Positions 53,423 to 62,462 of a stretch of 64,000 nt of DNA are shown piece after piece. The notes under the pieces were generated by a model that did no database searches, was not told where the DNA came from, and saw nothing but the letters and a program-made list of their open reading frames with translations. Position 1 is the stretch's first letter, and each line of letters begins with the position of its first letter. A program made the translations under genes and the position numbers. Origin of the DNA: Bosea sp. NBC_00550 (GTDB lineage Bacteria > Pseudomonadota > Alphaproteobacteria > Rhizobiales > Beijerinckiaceae); contig NZ_CP102772.1 of assembly GCF_026020075.1 (NCBI RefSeq), forward strand, positions 2,666,001-2,730,000, in the 5' to 3' direction.

Positions 53423-54377
53423 GTGGCAGAGAAGGCGAACCACCACTTCATCCCGCAGTTCTATCTCAGAAACTTCAGTCCCCCCGGTGATCGACGGCAG
53501 GCAAAGGTCTTCTGCTTCGACCAATCTACGAGAAAAACCTTTGAGACTTTGGTCCGGAACGTCGGCAGCCGGCGCCACTTCTTCCGAATCGATGTCGAGG
53601 GCTATGACCCGAACCATATCGAGGACGGGATGGCCAAAATAGAGGGTGAAATTTCTCCTCATCTCGCCGAGGCAATCGAGACGAAGAGCTTCCCATCGGA
53701 CGCGCATTTTTTCGGTCATGCTTCTGATGGGGAACATTGCCGTGCGTAATCCACGCTTCAGGTTAATCAACGAGGACTTTCACCTGAAAGTCGCCGACCG
53801 TATTATGAGGATGACGCTGCAAGATCAGCATCGCTTCGACGATTCGATGAAGCAAGCGCGAGCGGACGGCGTCCCAATTCGCGATGATATCAAATACGAT
53901 GCCATGAAGGACTTCATCGCTCGAGGTGAATACAAGGTCGCGATTGATCAGACTTACCTAATTGGATTGGAGCTCGGAGCGGTCCGGACGGTTGTTGATC
54001 AACTGGCTAGCAGGAGCTGGTCATTCGTCTCGGCCGCACCGGGAACCACCTACGCAACCTGCGACGATCCGGTCGTATTGGCGTGGGCTGACGGAGATGA
54101 CCGGCGTCCATATTCGCCCGGATTCGGCCTGGCGGGCACGATCGTCATGTTTCCGATCTCGCCGGAGCTCGCGCTGATCGGCTTGCTCAACAGTCAGCCT
54201 GCGACGAGGGGGCATCTACGCGATAAGGTCGCTGCGATGAATACGAGCATTGCGAAAAATGCCACCAAGCAACTCTATGCCCGCGATGGGTCGTTCGAAC
54301 TCCACACCAGGACCGAACCATACGTCAAAGGAAAGGATCTGGGTGCTTTATTGGAACGGCAGGAGAGACGCCGCTAG
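53423..54377 (+). pseudogene. DUF4238 protein with a single frameshift in a T6 run
   Basis: GTG start at 53423: KANHHFIPQFYLRNFSPPGD, the typical DUF4238 opening. Around the T run at 53707-53712 the frame shifts. Reading T5 instead of T6 joins SDAHF to SVMLLMGNIAVRNPRFRL and gives one protein of about 317 aa ending LLERQERRR. The later part holds TTYATCDDPVVLAWADG and FPISPELALIGLLN, as in the family. The function of DUF4238 is unknown, though members often occur in defence islands. A sequencing error in the homopolymer is a fair alternative to real decay. Confidence 0.8.
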
Positions 54378-54839
54378 CTTGGCTCGAAACCGCTCCTTGG
54401 CGCTCCATTTGTTTTCCAGTGCCGGAATATGCAGAAGGGTTATCTGCTCGGCGCCGCTGCCGGAGACTGAAGCCAGCGCTGGGCCGGATCATCCTATCCT
54501 GGCGATTCCGCGGAACCTTCCTGCGTCAGACGGTGTTCCGGCGTAAGCTAGCGACGTTCCGTTGCCCACAAATGTGATCGCTCCCGCGCTACAAGGAATT
54601 TGACGCTCGGAAACGGCCGAGAGCCCGGCGGGACTAAAAGACGCGGACATTGCAAGAGTCTGGAATGGCTCCACCTCCAGACGGGGTAGCGGGACAAGTT
54701 CAATGTCCGGGGTGGGTCGAATGTTTCCCGTTGGCCGCTGTCCAGGGAGCGGACATTCGGCGCGAACCAAGCGGGACTCATTTGCCAATCAATCCACTAG
54801 CAGGCTGTTGAAAGAGCGGCTCGCGGATCCGGCCTTGAC
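54378..54839. other. Intergenic region with repeat-like debris and IS5 left end
   Basis: 462 bp, no convincing gene. GCGGACATT occurs at 54643 and 54749 (also at 36129), and neighbouring sequence resembles non-coding repeats that recur near insertion sequences. The left end of the truncated IS5-type element is probably at about 54796-54815 (agcaggctgttgaaagag). Confidence 0.4.
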
Positions 54840-54872
54840 GTGATTCACTCCTCTGCGCTGGGGAGGGGCGGG

Positions 54873-55740
54873 ATGCGCGGGACGGACGAGAGGACAGGGG
54901 CGCTTTTCAGCTACGTGGACCTGGAGGCCCGGGTGCCGGCGGGTCATCCGCTTCGGGCGATCCGGTCGCTGGTGAACGAGGCTCTTTCGGCGATGGGGAG
55001 CGACCTCTCGGCGCTCTATTCGGGCCTCGGCCGACCGTCGATCGCGCCGGAGAAGCTGCTGCGTGCGATGCTGCTGCAGGCCTTCTACTCGATCCGCTCT
55101 GAGCGCCAGCTGATGGAGCGGCTGGAGTTCGATCTCCTGTTTCGCTGGTTCGTCGGGCTCGGCATCGACGACGCGGTCTGGGATCACTCGACGTTCTCGA
55201 AGAACCGCGACCGGCTGCTTGCCGGCGACGTCGCCGCGCAGTTCCTGTCGGCCTTGCTGGCGGGGCGCCGTGTGAAACGGCTCCTGTCGAGCGAGCACTT
55301 CAGCGTCGACGGCACGCTGATCCAGGCGTGGGCGTCGATGAAGAGCTTCAGACCGGTCGAAGAGCCTGGAAGAGGCTCCGGCCCGAACGAGCCGCCGCCG
55401 GCGTCGGGCGGGCGCAACGCCGAGGCCGGCTTCCGGGGCGAGAAGCGTTCGAACGCGACCCACGCCTCGACCACCGACCCGGACGCAAAGCTCTATCGCA
55501 AGGGGCCCGGCATGGCGGCGCGGCTCGCCTTCCTCGGCCATGCCCTGATGGAGAACCGCTCCGGCCTCATCGTCGATGCCTGCTTGACGAAGGTGTCGGG
55601 CCATGCCGAGCGGGTCGCGGCTCTGGCGATGATCGAACCGTATGCCGACCGGCCGCGGCCCATCACGCTCGGGGCCGACCGCGGCTATGACGCGGCCGAC
55701 TTCGTGAACGAGCTGCGTTCGATGAACGTGCGCCCGCAGC
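54873..55740 (+). pseudogene. IS5-family transposase, 3'-truncated
   Basis: Starts MRGTDERTGALFSYVDLEAR with GGGGAGGGG upstream. The N-terminal domain (RSLVNEALSAMGSDLSALYS, SIRSERQLMERLEFDLLFRW, DHSTFSKNRDRLL) and two catalytic Asp regions (HFSVDGTLIQAWASMKSF, ITLGADRGYDAADFVNELR) are present. Just after NELRSMNVRPQ the frame runs into an inverted IS6-type fragment, so the catalytic Glu region is lost and the protein cannot be active. Confidence 0.85.
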
Positions 55741-55946
55741 CGGCGCAGGTTGCGGGCATAGCTGCAGCCAAATTTGAGGACCCATCGCCGGATCGTCTCG
55801 TACGAAATGTCGAGGCCGCGCTCCGCCAGCAACTCCTCGACATCGCGATAGCTCAAGGTGAACCGCAGATAGAGCCACACGGCGTGCCGGATGATCTCGG
55901 GAGGGAATTGCTGACGGGCGCAGGAAATCGGCTGCATGCCCCCCAC
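55731..55946 (-). pseudogene. IS6-type transposase N-terminal fragment
   Basis: 72 codons only, antisense to the IS5 fragment: QFPPEIIRHAVWLYLRFTLS, RDVEELLAERGLDISYETIR, RWVLKFGCSYARNLRRLR. Related to the N-terminal half at 34902 but clearly a different element, and different from the 19462/25804 pair. Cut off where it meets the IS5 gene. Confidence 0.82.
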
Positions 55947-56299
55947 CCTAACCGGCGAGGCTCAATTCGCCCATTCCCCTGACAATGTCTTGGCGCCGCT
56001 TCTGTCGCCCTATCCGTTCACCTCGAGCGGCCGGCAACCTCGCTCCCCCCTTGGAGAGCGCTACGGATCGGCACGCGTACCAATCGGCGACGGCGCATTT
56101 CTCCAAGCCAACTTCTTTAACGGCATTCGCCAGTCGGCCATGCGCATCGCTGAAATCGTGCAGCCGGAAGGCGGACCTTCCTAGCGTCGGGAAAGGGCAG
56201 CTCCGGCCGCCAGGTACCACACACCCAGCCGGCGCCCGGAACAGACGTTCCAGAAGTCGGCTGGGGGCCAAAAACGCCGGATCTGTCAGGCACGAAGTG
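55947..56299. other. Intergenic region, IS6 end and unassigned sequence
   Basis: 353 bp. The beginning is probably the outer end of the IS6-type fragment. Minus-strand open frames show no recognisable domain. No gene called. Confidence 0.4.
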
Positions 56300-57208
56300 T
56301 CAGGGGCAAAAGCTGCCGATCCTGAACAGGTCGCCAGGGTTCTTGCTGCTCATCGCGCGCAACTCCGGTTCGCTAAAACCTTCCGATTCCAGCAGCAGCA
56401 GAAACTCGCGGAAGGCCTCCACCGGCGGGGGCAGCAGATAGATGCCGGCATCGCCCGAGACGATCGCCATCTCGCCGGCCGCACGGATCTTCGGCGTCAG
56501 GTCCTGGACAGTCTTGGACGGCGCGCGGTGCTTCTCCTGGTCAACATGTGTCAGCCCAACCTGGGTCGCATGCGTGAGGACGAAGAACGAGAACTCGCAA
56601 TAGGCGCCCAGCCCCACCAGCCTCTCGATGGTCGGCGTGTCGTAGCCGCCGGCATGGGTGCGCACGCGGGCGGCGCCGCGCTTCTTGGCCTCTTCCGCCA
56701 GTGCAACAGCCTCCCAGCCATCGACATGACCGCAATCGAAGACGATGTCGCGCTCGGCGCAGAGGTCGATGATCGCGGGCACCGGGTCGGGCACCTTGCC
56801 GCTCTCGTGCACGCCGAAGGCGGCTTCGAGATAGAGCCCCGTGCGCCCCTCGCGCCGCGCCACTGCCTTGGTGTGATGCGTCGGCAGCGAGAGGAAGCGC
56901 GCGCCGGTGCCAGGCCCGTAGCCGTAATCGACGGCATTGCGCGCCGCCTCATAGGTCACGCCGCCGGCGGTGGGCTGCATGATCAACCCGCCAAAAATCT
57001 CGATGCCGAGATGGCCGAGCTCGGCGGCGGCGAGTGCGGCATAGCCCGACGAGTTCATGAAATTGTCCATCAGCCCGATGGCGCGCATGCCGGCTGCTGC
57101 CGCCTGGCGCACCGATTCGAAGATGTTGGCGCTGCGCCCGTTGAGATGCGGGCAGGTGTGGACATGGCAGTCCACCGCGCCCTTCAGGTAGTGCATGCCG
57201 TAGCTCAT
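56300..57208 (-). CDS. DUF6282 metal-dependent hydrolase (amidohydrolase-like)
   Basis: 302 aa. The HxH metal motif is near the start (AVDCHVHTCPHLNGRSANIF), followed by MRAIGLMDNFMNSSGYAALA, IVFDCGHVDGWEAVALAEE and AIVSGDAGIYLLPPPVEAF. It looks like a small TIM-barrel amidohydrolase. Last gene of the amino-acid transporter operon, 13 bp after the ATPase gene. It may open a cyclic intermediate or hydrolyse an amide of the imported compound (inference). Confidence 0.78.
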   Translation of the reverse strand: MSYGMHYLKGAVDCHVHTCPHLNGRSANIFESVRQAAAAGMRAIGLMDNFMNSSGYAALAAAELGHLGIEIFGGLIMQPTAGGVTYEAARNAVDYGYGPGTGARFLSLPTHHTKAVARREGRTGLYLEAAFGVHESGKVPDPVPAIIDLCAERDIVFDCGHVDGWEAVALAEEAKKRGAARVRTHAGGYDTPTIERLVGLGAYCEFSFFVLTHATQVGLTHVDQEKHRAPSKTVQDLTPKIRAAGEMAIVSGDAGIYLLPPPVEAFREFLLLLESEGFSEPELRAMSSKNPGDLFRIGSFCP

Positions 57209-57221
57209 CGGGGCTCTTCCT

Positions 57222-57959
57222 TCAGTGCCGCAGGATGCGGCGGACGAAATCGGCGCACCGCTCGGTCTGCGGTGCGTCGAAGATCTGCTGGGGCGGGCCG
57301 ACCTCGACGACCTTGCCGTCGGCCATGAACACGACCTTGCTGGAGATCTCGCGGACGAAGCCCATCTCGTGGCTGACGATCAGCATCGTCATGCCCTCGG
57401 CGGCGAGCACGCGGATGGTGTCGAGCACCTCGGCGACGAGTTCGGGGTCGAGCGCCGAGGTCACCTCGTCGAGCAGCAGGATCTCCGGCCTCAGCGCCAG
57501 CGCTCGCGCGATCGCGACGCGCTGCTGCTGGCCACCGGAGAGCTCGTCCGGATAGGCCTCGATCCGGTGCGACAGCCCCACCTTTTCCAGCAGCGCGCGA
57601 GCTTCGCGCTCGACCTCGGCCGCGTCACGCTTCTTCACGATCGTCGGCGCGATGGTGACATTGCGCAGCGCCGTCATGTTCTGGAACAGGTTGTATTGCT
57701 GGAACACGACGGCGAAGCGGTCGCGCACCTGCCGCAGCGCGGCTGCGCTGCCATAGTCGACCTGCGTGCCGGCGACATGCACCACGCCGGCATGCGGCTT
57801 CAGCAGCCCGGTCAGCACGCGCAGCAGCGTGCTCTTGCCCGAGCCGGAGGGGCCGATAATCGAGACGATCTCGCCGCGCTCAACTGACAGCGAGACATCC
57901 TGCAGGACCGGCACCGTGCCGTAATTGGCGCTGAGCTTATCGATGACGAGATTGGGCAA
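57222..57959 (-). CDS. Polar amino-acid ABC transporter ATP-binding protein (GlnQ/HisP type)
   Basis: 245 aa. Walker [11 protein letters not shown]-loop [14 protein letters not shown], signature [15 protein letters not shown], Walker [15 protein letters not shown]-loop [10 protein letters not shown]. Walker B reads DEVTS where DEPTS is usual. Overlaps the permease gene by 23 bp. Confidence 0.92.
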   Translation of the reverse strand: MPNLVIDKLSANYGTVPVLQDVSLSVERGEIVSIIGPSGSGKSTLLRVLTGLLKPHAGVVHVAGTQVDYGSAAALRQVRDRFAVVFQQYNLFQNMTALRNVTIAPTIVKKRDAAEVEREARALLEKVGLSHRIEAYPDELSGGQQQRVAIARALALRPEILLLDEVTSALDPELVAEVLDTIRVLAAEGMTMLIVSHEMGFVREISSKVVFMADGKVVEVGPPQQIFDAPQTERCADFVRRILRH

Positions 57960-58623
57960 GCCGGCGCTCCAGATGCGATGCGAACAGGTTCATGGGGTAG
58001 CAGAGAAGAAAATAGAGAATCAGGATCGTGCCGAAGCAGATCGCCGCCGAGAAACCCTTCTGATTCAAAATCTTGGCGGCGTAGGTCAGCTCGACCACAC
58101 CGATCTGCGAGGCGATCGAGGTGCTCTTCACCAGCCCGACCGAATAGGTCATCGAAGGCGGGATGATGATTGCCCAGGCCTGGGGCAGGATCACCCGGCG
58201 CAGCGCCGTCAGCCCGCCCATATTCATGGTCTCGGCGGCGTCCCACTGGTTCTTGTGCACGGCTTCCAGCCCGGCGCGGATGTTCTCGGCCGAGAAGGCC
58301 GAGGCCGAGAACGCGACCGTAGTGGCGGCGACCGCGAACATGCTGGCGTCGAAGCCGGCGAGCTGGAAGGCGAAGAACACCACCATCAGCTTCACCAGAA
58401 AAGGGATGCGCCGGAAGATCTCGACATAAACCGTCGCGAACCAGCGCAGCGGCGCGAAGCCGACGATCCGCTCGTTGCGCAGCACCGCCAGCACGAAGCC
58501 GACGAGGAAGCCCAGGCCGCAGCCGACCAGTGACAACATCGCCGTGAAGGCGAAGGCCTGTCCCAGGAAGATCAGGTTGTAGTACATGAAGAAGCGCGGG
58601 GCCTCCTCGAGGAGCGAAGCCAT
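57937..58623 (-). CDS. Polar amino-acid ABC transporter permease (HisM type)
   Basis: 228 aa with about five hydrophobic segments. HisMQ motifs: VYVEIFRRIPFLVKLMVVFF, NIRAGLEAVHKNQWDAAETM and LPQAWAIIIPPSMTYSVGLV. Pairs with the next permease. Confidence 0.92.
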   Translation of the reverse strand: MASLLEEAPRFFMYYNLIFLGQAFAFTAMLSLVGCGLGFLVGFVLAVLRNERIVGFAPLRWFATVYVEIFRRIPFLVKLMVVFFAFQLAGFDASMFAVAATTVAFSASAFSAENIRAGLEAVHKNQWDAAETMNMGGLTALRRVILPQAWAIIIPPSMTYSVGLVKSTSIASQIGVVELTYAAKILNQKGFSAAICFGTILILYFLLCYPMNLFASHLERRLAQSRHR

Positions 58624-58639
58624 CAGAAGACCCTACCCA

Positions 58640-59314
58640 TCAAAAAACTCGCCCCTTGATGCGGAAGAAGTAGCGGCCGACGGCATAGAGCGCCACGCTC
58701 GCGACCAGGGTGAGCGCGATGTAGTAGAGCGCGGCGATCGAGAAGATCTCGAAGGAGCGGAAGGTCTGGGCGTTGATGTTGTACGTCCGCCCGGTCAGCT
58801 CCTCAACGCCGAAGATCGCGGCGATCGAGGTCGTCATCGTCAGGATGATGTACTGGTTCGACAGGGGCGGGAACAGAACCTTGCCGATATGCGGCAGCAC
58901 CACGTAGCAGATGATCTGGACGCGCGAGAAGCCCAGCGTCTCGGCCGCCTCGACCTCGGCCTTGCGGATCGACCGGAACCCGGCCCGCTGGATTTCCGTC
59001 AGATAGGCGCCGGCGTTGATCGCCATGCCCAGCAGCACGGCCTGATAGGAGCCGAGGACGATGCCCCAGTCCGGCAGGGCGAAATACAGAAAGAAGATCT
59101 GAACCAGCAGCGGCGTGTTCAGGAAGAACACGACATAGGCCTTCACCGACCAGCGCAGTGGCCGCGGTCCGTATTCCAGCACCGACGCGCAGACGAGGCC
59201 AATCGCCCAGCCGATCACGAAGGCGATCGCCGCCAGTTGCAGCGCGAGCCACGCACCGCCGGCGAGATAGCCGAGATAGGGCGTCACCTGCCCGTATTGG
59301 AGGGTGTAGGCCAT
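58640..59314 (-). CDS. Polar amino-acid ABC transporter permease (HisQ type)
   Basis: 224 aa. LQLAAIAFVIGWAIGLVCAS, VVFFLNTPLLVQIFFLYFAL, EIQRAGFRSIRKAEVEAAET and LPHIGKVLFPPLSNQYIIL are typical. Follows the binding-protein gene after a 121-bp gap holding a large inverted repeat. Confidence 0.92.
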   Translation of the reverse strand: MAYTLQYGQVTPYLGYLAGGAWLALQLAAIAFVIGWAIGLVCASVLEYGPRPLRWSVKAYVVFFLNTPLLVQIFFLYFALPDWGIVLGSYQAVLLGMAINAGAYLTEIQRAGFRSIRKAEVEAAETLGFSRVQIICYVVLPHIGKVLFPPLSNQYIILTMTTSIAAIFGVEELTGRTYNINAQTFRSFEIFSIAALYYIALTLVASVALYAVGRYFFRIKGRVF

Positions 59315-59324
59315 CAGCAGGCGC

Positions 59325-59410
59325 CGTCATTGCGAGGAGGCGAAGCCGACGAAGCAACCCAGGGGGATTGCGCGAGCCCGCTGGATTGCTTCGCTGCGCT
59401 CGCAATGACG
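59325..59410. repeat. REP-like palindromic element
   Basis: Outer arms CGTCATTGCGAG (59325-59336) and CTCGCAATGACG (59399-59410) are perfectly complementary, with inner arms GCGAAGC/GCTTCGC. The sequence type (cattgcgagg...gcttcg...ctcgcaatgac) is a common dispersed intergenic palindrome in Hyphomicrobiales. It lies between the binding-protein and permease genes and may protect the upstream mRNA 3' end. Confidence 0.8.
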
Positions 59411-59435
59411 AAAGCGATGAACCGCGACATGACGA

Positions 59436-60245
59436 TCAGAAGTACGGCGTGACGGGCACTTTCGTGTCCATCGGCTTGAGGAACCACTTCTCCCAGATCG
59501 CCTCGACCGTGCCGGCCGTGTGCAACTCGTAGAGCGCGATGTTGAGCCAGTCGCGCAGGGAATAATTGCCCTTGGCGACGCCGAAGCTCGAATAGCTAAC
59601 GCCGTATTCCGGCGTCGCGACGACCTTCCACTTGATCGCCGGGAAGATCTTCAGCCGGTAGGCGACCGCGTCGATGCCGTCGAAGGAGGCATCGCCGCGT
59701 CCTTGGGCCAGCGCCCGGTCGCGGTCGTTGTAATTGTCGAGCAGGACGAGCTTGGCTTTGGGCAGGTTCTTCTGGATGAAGGGGATGGCGGTCGTGCCGC
59801 GGACCTGGATCAGCGTCACGCTCTCGCTGTTGAGATCGGCGAGCTTGGCGAAGGGCTTCGCGTCCGTGGTGACGATGCCGTAATTCTCCGAATGGATCGG
59901 CGCGGTGAAGTCGATCACCTTGGCGCGCTCGGAGGTGCGGCTCATCGCGCCCATCACGACGTCGACCTTGTCGGCCACGACGAAGGGAATGCGGTCGGGC
60001 GAGCCGACCTGCACGAGCGTGAGCTTGACGCCGAGCTTGTCGGCCACCGCCTTGGCGAGTTCCGGCTCGAAGCCGTCGATCTCGTTTTTCTCGTTGAACA
60101 GCGCGCGCGGCGGCAGCGTCGGATTGACGCCGACGCGCAGTTCCCCGGCCTTCAGGATGTCATCGAGCGAACGCGCCGAGGCTGGCGCGGTCGCGCCCAG
60201 TCCGAGGCAGGCGGCGAGCAGGCAGGCGAAGCGCGACATCGTCAT
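59436..60245 (-). CDS. Amino-acid ABC transporter substrate-binding protein, family 3
   Basis: 269 aa. Start at 60245 with AGGAGG 5 nt upstream; Sec signal (FACLLAACLGLGATAPASA). Family-3 features: AGELRVGVNPTLPPRALFNE, VDVVMGAMSRTSERAKVIDF, IQVRGTTAIPFIQKNLPKA, and a C-terminal WLNIALYELHTAGTVEAIWE. Binds a polar amino acid or related compound; the enzymes upstream suggest an imino acid or opine (inference). Confidence 0.9.
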   Translation of the reverse strand: MTMSRFACLLAACLGLGATAPASARSLDDILKAGELRVGVNPTLPPRALFNEKNEIDGFEPELAKAVADKLGVKLTLVQVGSPDRIPFVVADKVDVVMGAMSRTSERAKVIDFTAPIHSENYGIVTTDAKPFAKLADLNSESVTLIQVRGTTAIPFIQKNLPKAKLVLLDNYNDRDRALAQGRGDASFDGIDAVAYRLKIFPAIKWKVVATPEYGVSYSSFGVAKGNYSLRDWLNIALYELHTAGTVEAIWEKWFLKPMDTKVPVTPYF

Positions 60246-60325
60246 TCAAACCTCCTCAGACAAGCGTTACAGCGCGACCATTGTATACGTTCGGCATGCA
60301 ATCAGGCCACCGGCCGTCTCGCTTG
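60246..60325. promoter_or_regulatory. Gap before the binding-protein gene
   Basis: 80 bp. Contains cattgtatacgttcggc, with the near-palindrome TTGTATACG, in GC-rich DNA. A possible internal promoter or regulator site for the transporter part of the operon. Confidence 0.35.
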
Positions 60326-61300
60326 TCAACGCCCGGCGCCTGCTTTCTCGACATGGGCCAGCGCCTTTTCGAGCCGGCGGTACTCCTCCGGCGGCAGCGG
60401 CGCGAAGGGCGGGCGCACGGCATCGCAGGCGAGCCGCCCGAGGATCTTGAGGCAGGCCTTGAGACGGGTCGTGGCGCGCCCACCCGGCGCCTCGCGATAG
60501 ACCGCGCAGGCGACCGGATAGATAGCGTCATGACAGTGCCGGGCTGCGTCCCAGTCGCCAGCCTGCGCCGCGCGCCAGAGCGCGACCAGCCGCGCTGGCG
60601 TCACCGCCGCGAGGCTGACCTGGCTGCCCTCGGAGCCGATCAGATAGCTCGTCAGCAGATGCTCGTCGCCGGACCCCAGCACCGCGAGATCGGGCCGCAG
60701 AGCCTTTGCGAGCCGCCGGTTGGCATCATAGGTCGCCACCTCCCAGCTGCCCTCCTTGATGCCGCAGACCCGCGGCAGCGCCACCAGGCCCGCCAGCGTC
60801 GCCGGGTCATAGGGCATGGCCCCTGCCCCCACCGGCGCCTGGTAGAGCAGGAAGGGCAGGCCACAGCCCGCCATCGCATGCCGATGGTGTAGCAGCGCCG
60901 AGTCACGGTCGCGAAACAGCCCCCAGGCATTGGGCGGGAACAGCAGGATGGCGTCGGCACCGGCTTCCTCCGCATCGCGTGCATGCAGCGCAGCCTCCAG
61001 GCTCGATTCTGCGTTGACGCCACTAGTCAGGAAGACACCCGGCCCCAGCACCTCCCGGCAGATCGCGACGACGCGCCGCTTCTCCTCGCGCGTCAGCAGG
61101 AAGTTCTCGCCGGCATGGCCGTTGATCAGCAGGCCCTCGATGCCGTCATGTCCCGCGACCGCCGCGACATGGTCGGCCAGGGCCTGCTCGTCCATCCGGA
61201 ACTCCGGCGTCATCGGGCAGATGGTCGCCGCGTGGATGCCGGTCAGGCGCGCTATGGCGGCGGCGACACGGGCGTCGGATGCGGTACTGGCGTCAGACAT
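60326..61300 (-). CDS. DapA-family aldolase/deaminase (dihydrodipicolinate synthase-like)
   Basis: 324 aa from ATG 61300, overlapping the DAO gene by 8 nt; 61315 is an alternative start. Schiff-base lysine K182 (VCGIKEGSW), catalytic-site tyrosine Y153 (PFLLYQAP) and the GHAGE version of the carboxylate-binding loop (residues 61-65). Such enzymes include LhpC-type pyrroline-4-hydroxy-2-carboxylate deaminase of hydroxyproline catabolism. Its place after a three-part oxidase supports that reading, but other keto-acid lyases are possible. Confidence 0.85.
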   Translation of the reverse strand: MSDASTASDARVAAAIARLTGIHAATICPMTPEFRMDEQALADHVAAVAGHDGIEGLLINGHAGENFLLTREEKRRVVAICREVLGPGVFLTSGVNAESSLEAALHARDAEEAGADAILLFPPNAWGLFRDRDSALLHHRHAMAGCGLPFLLYQAPVGAGAMPYDPATLAGLVALPRVCGIKEGSWEVATYDANRRLAKALRPDLAVLGSGDEHLLTSYLIGSEGSQVSLAAVTPARLVALWRAAQAGDWDAARHCHDAIYPVACAVYREAPGGRATTRLKACLKILGRLACDAVRPPFAPLPPEEYRRLEKALAHVEKAGAGR

Positions 61301-62462
61301 GCTGTGGCTGTTCATCGGTGGCTCGGCCTGCGGCGGCAGATGGGGTGGGCGAGGCGGCCGGCGACGCCAGCAGCCGGTCGATTGGGAAGAGAGGATCGGC
61401 GGGCTCCTGCCCGAGGATCCGCTGGGCGAGCAGCCGGGCGATGTAGGGCCCGCTGGTGTAGCCGGAGTGAACGCTGCCACAGATATAGGCGTCGGGGATG
61501 CCCGGGATCGGCCCGGCCGCGGGCAGCGCGTCGGCCGTCTCCGCTTCCAGCCCCGCCCAGGCGCGCGCCAGCCTCGCATGGCGCAGCGCCGGTATCGCAT
61601 GGCAGGCGAGGCGCATATTGCCGATCAGGCTCTCGGGCACGAGCTCGACCCCGCCGCGCTGCCGGTCGCCACGGCCTTGCCAGCCGCCGCCGATCACCAC
61701 CGTGCCGTGCGGGTACTGCTTGAGCGACAAAAGCCCGCTGGCGATGCCGACCACCGTGCGCATGACGGGCGCCACGCGCTCGGTCACCGCGAGCTGGTTC
61801 ACCAGCACCTTGATGGGCAAGGTGATGCCGAGCCAAGCCATCATCTCCTCGAGCCAGACGCCCCCCGCCAGCACGAGCCGCTTTGCCCGGACCGGGCCTG
61901 CGGCGGTCTGGACGGCAAAGCCGCCCTCTTCGCGTTCGACGCCCGACACGGGCGTCTCCTCGCGCAGATCGACACCGGCCTCGATCAGGGCGGCGTGATA
62001 GGCCTGGCCCGTCAGATAGGCATTGGCGTAGCCGTCGACCTTACAATGCGCGGCGAGCAGGACGCCCTCGCCGAGTCCCGGTTCGACCGCGCGCGCTGCT
62101 GTTGCCGTGACCAAGTCGATTGGTGCGCCCGCCTCACGACGCTTGCCCGCGCGGAAGCTGAGCAGTTCGACCTCGCGCTGCGTGAAGGCGAGCGAGAGCC
62201 CATCGCAGACGACGACGCCGGCATCGTGCCCCAGCCACTCGCGCGCCGAGGCCCACATCGCATGGGCCTGCAGCGCGTAGGGGATCAGCGCCACCCGCGT
62301 CATCTGCATGGTCAGCGTGCCCGCGTTCACGCCCGAGGCCTCGCGGCAGAGGCTGCCGCGCTCGAACAGCACGGTCCTCATGCCGGCGCGGGCGCAAAAC
62401 AGCGCCACCGTCGCGCCATGAATTCCGCCGCCGACGATGGCGAGATCGAAAGGTGTGCTCAT
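61293..62462 (-). CDS. FAD-dependent oxidoreductase, DAO family (oxidase beta-subunit type)
   Basis: 389 aa. FDLAIVGGGIHGATVALFCA (residues 5-24) with LFERG; CREASGVNAGTL; C-terminal DAYICGSVHSGYTSGPYIA. In this arrangement it corresponds to the DAO-type subunit of heteromeric D-hydroxyproline dehydrogenase, opine oxidase or HcnC. Its start overlaps the FAD-subunit stop by 4 bp. Confidence 0.87.
   Translation of the reverse strand: MSTPFDLAIVGGGIHGATVALFCARAGMRTVLFERGSLCREASGVNAGTLTMQMTRVALIPYALQAHAMWASAREWLGHDAGVVVCDGLSLAFTQREVELLSFRAGKRREAGAPIDLVTATAARAVEPGLGEGVLLAAHCKVDGYANAYLTGQAYHAALIEAGVDLREETPVSGVEREEGGFAVQTAAGPVRAKRLVLAGGVWLEEMMAWLGITLPIKVLVNQLAVTERVAPVMRTVVGIASGLLSLKQYPHGTVVIGGGWQGRGDRQRGGVELVPESLIGNMRLACHAIPALRHARLARAWAGLEAETADALPAAGPIPGIPDAYICGSVHSGYTSGPYIARLLAQRILGQEPADPLFPIDRLLASPAASPTPSAAAGRATDEQPQHV

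Noticed and set aside
54789..55946. 385-aa minus-strand frame covering the IS5 fragment
   Set aside because: Only the first 72 codons resemble a transposase; the rest is antisense of the IS5 gene.
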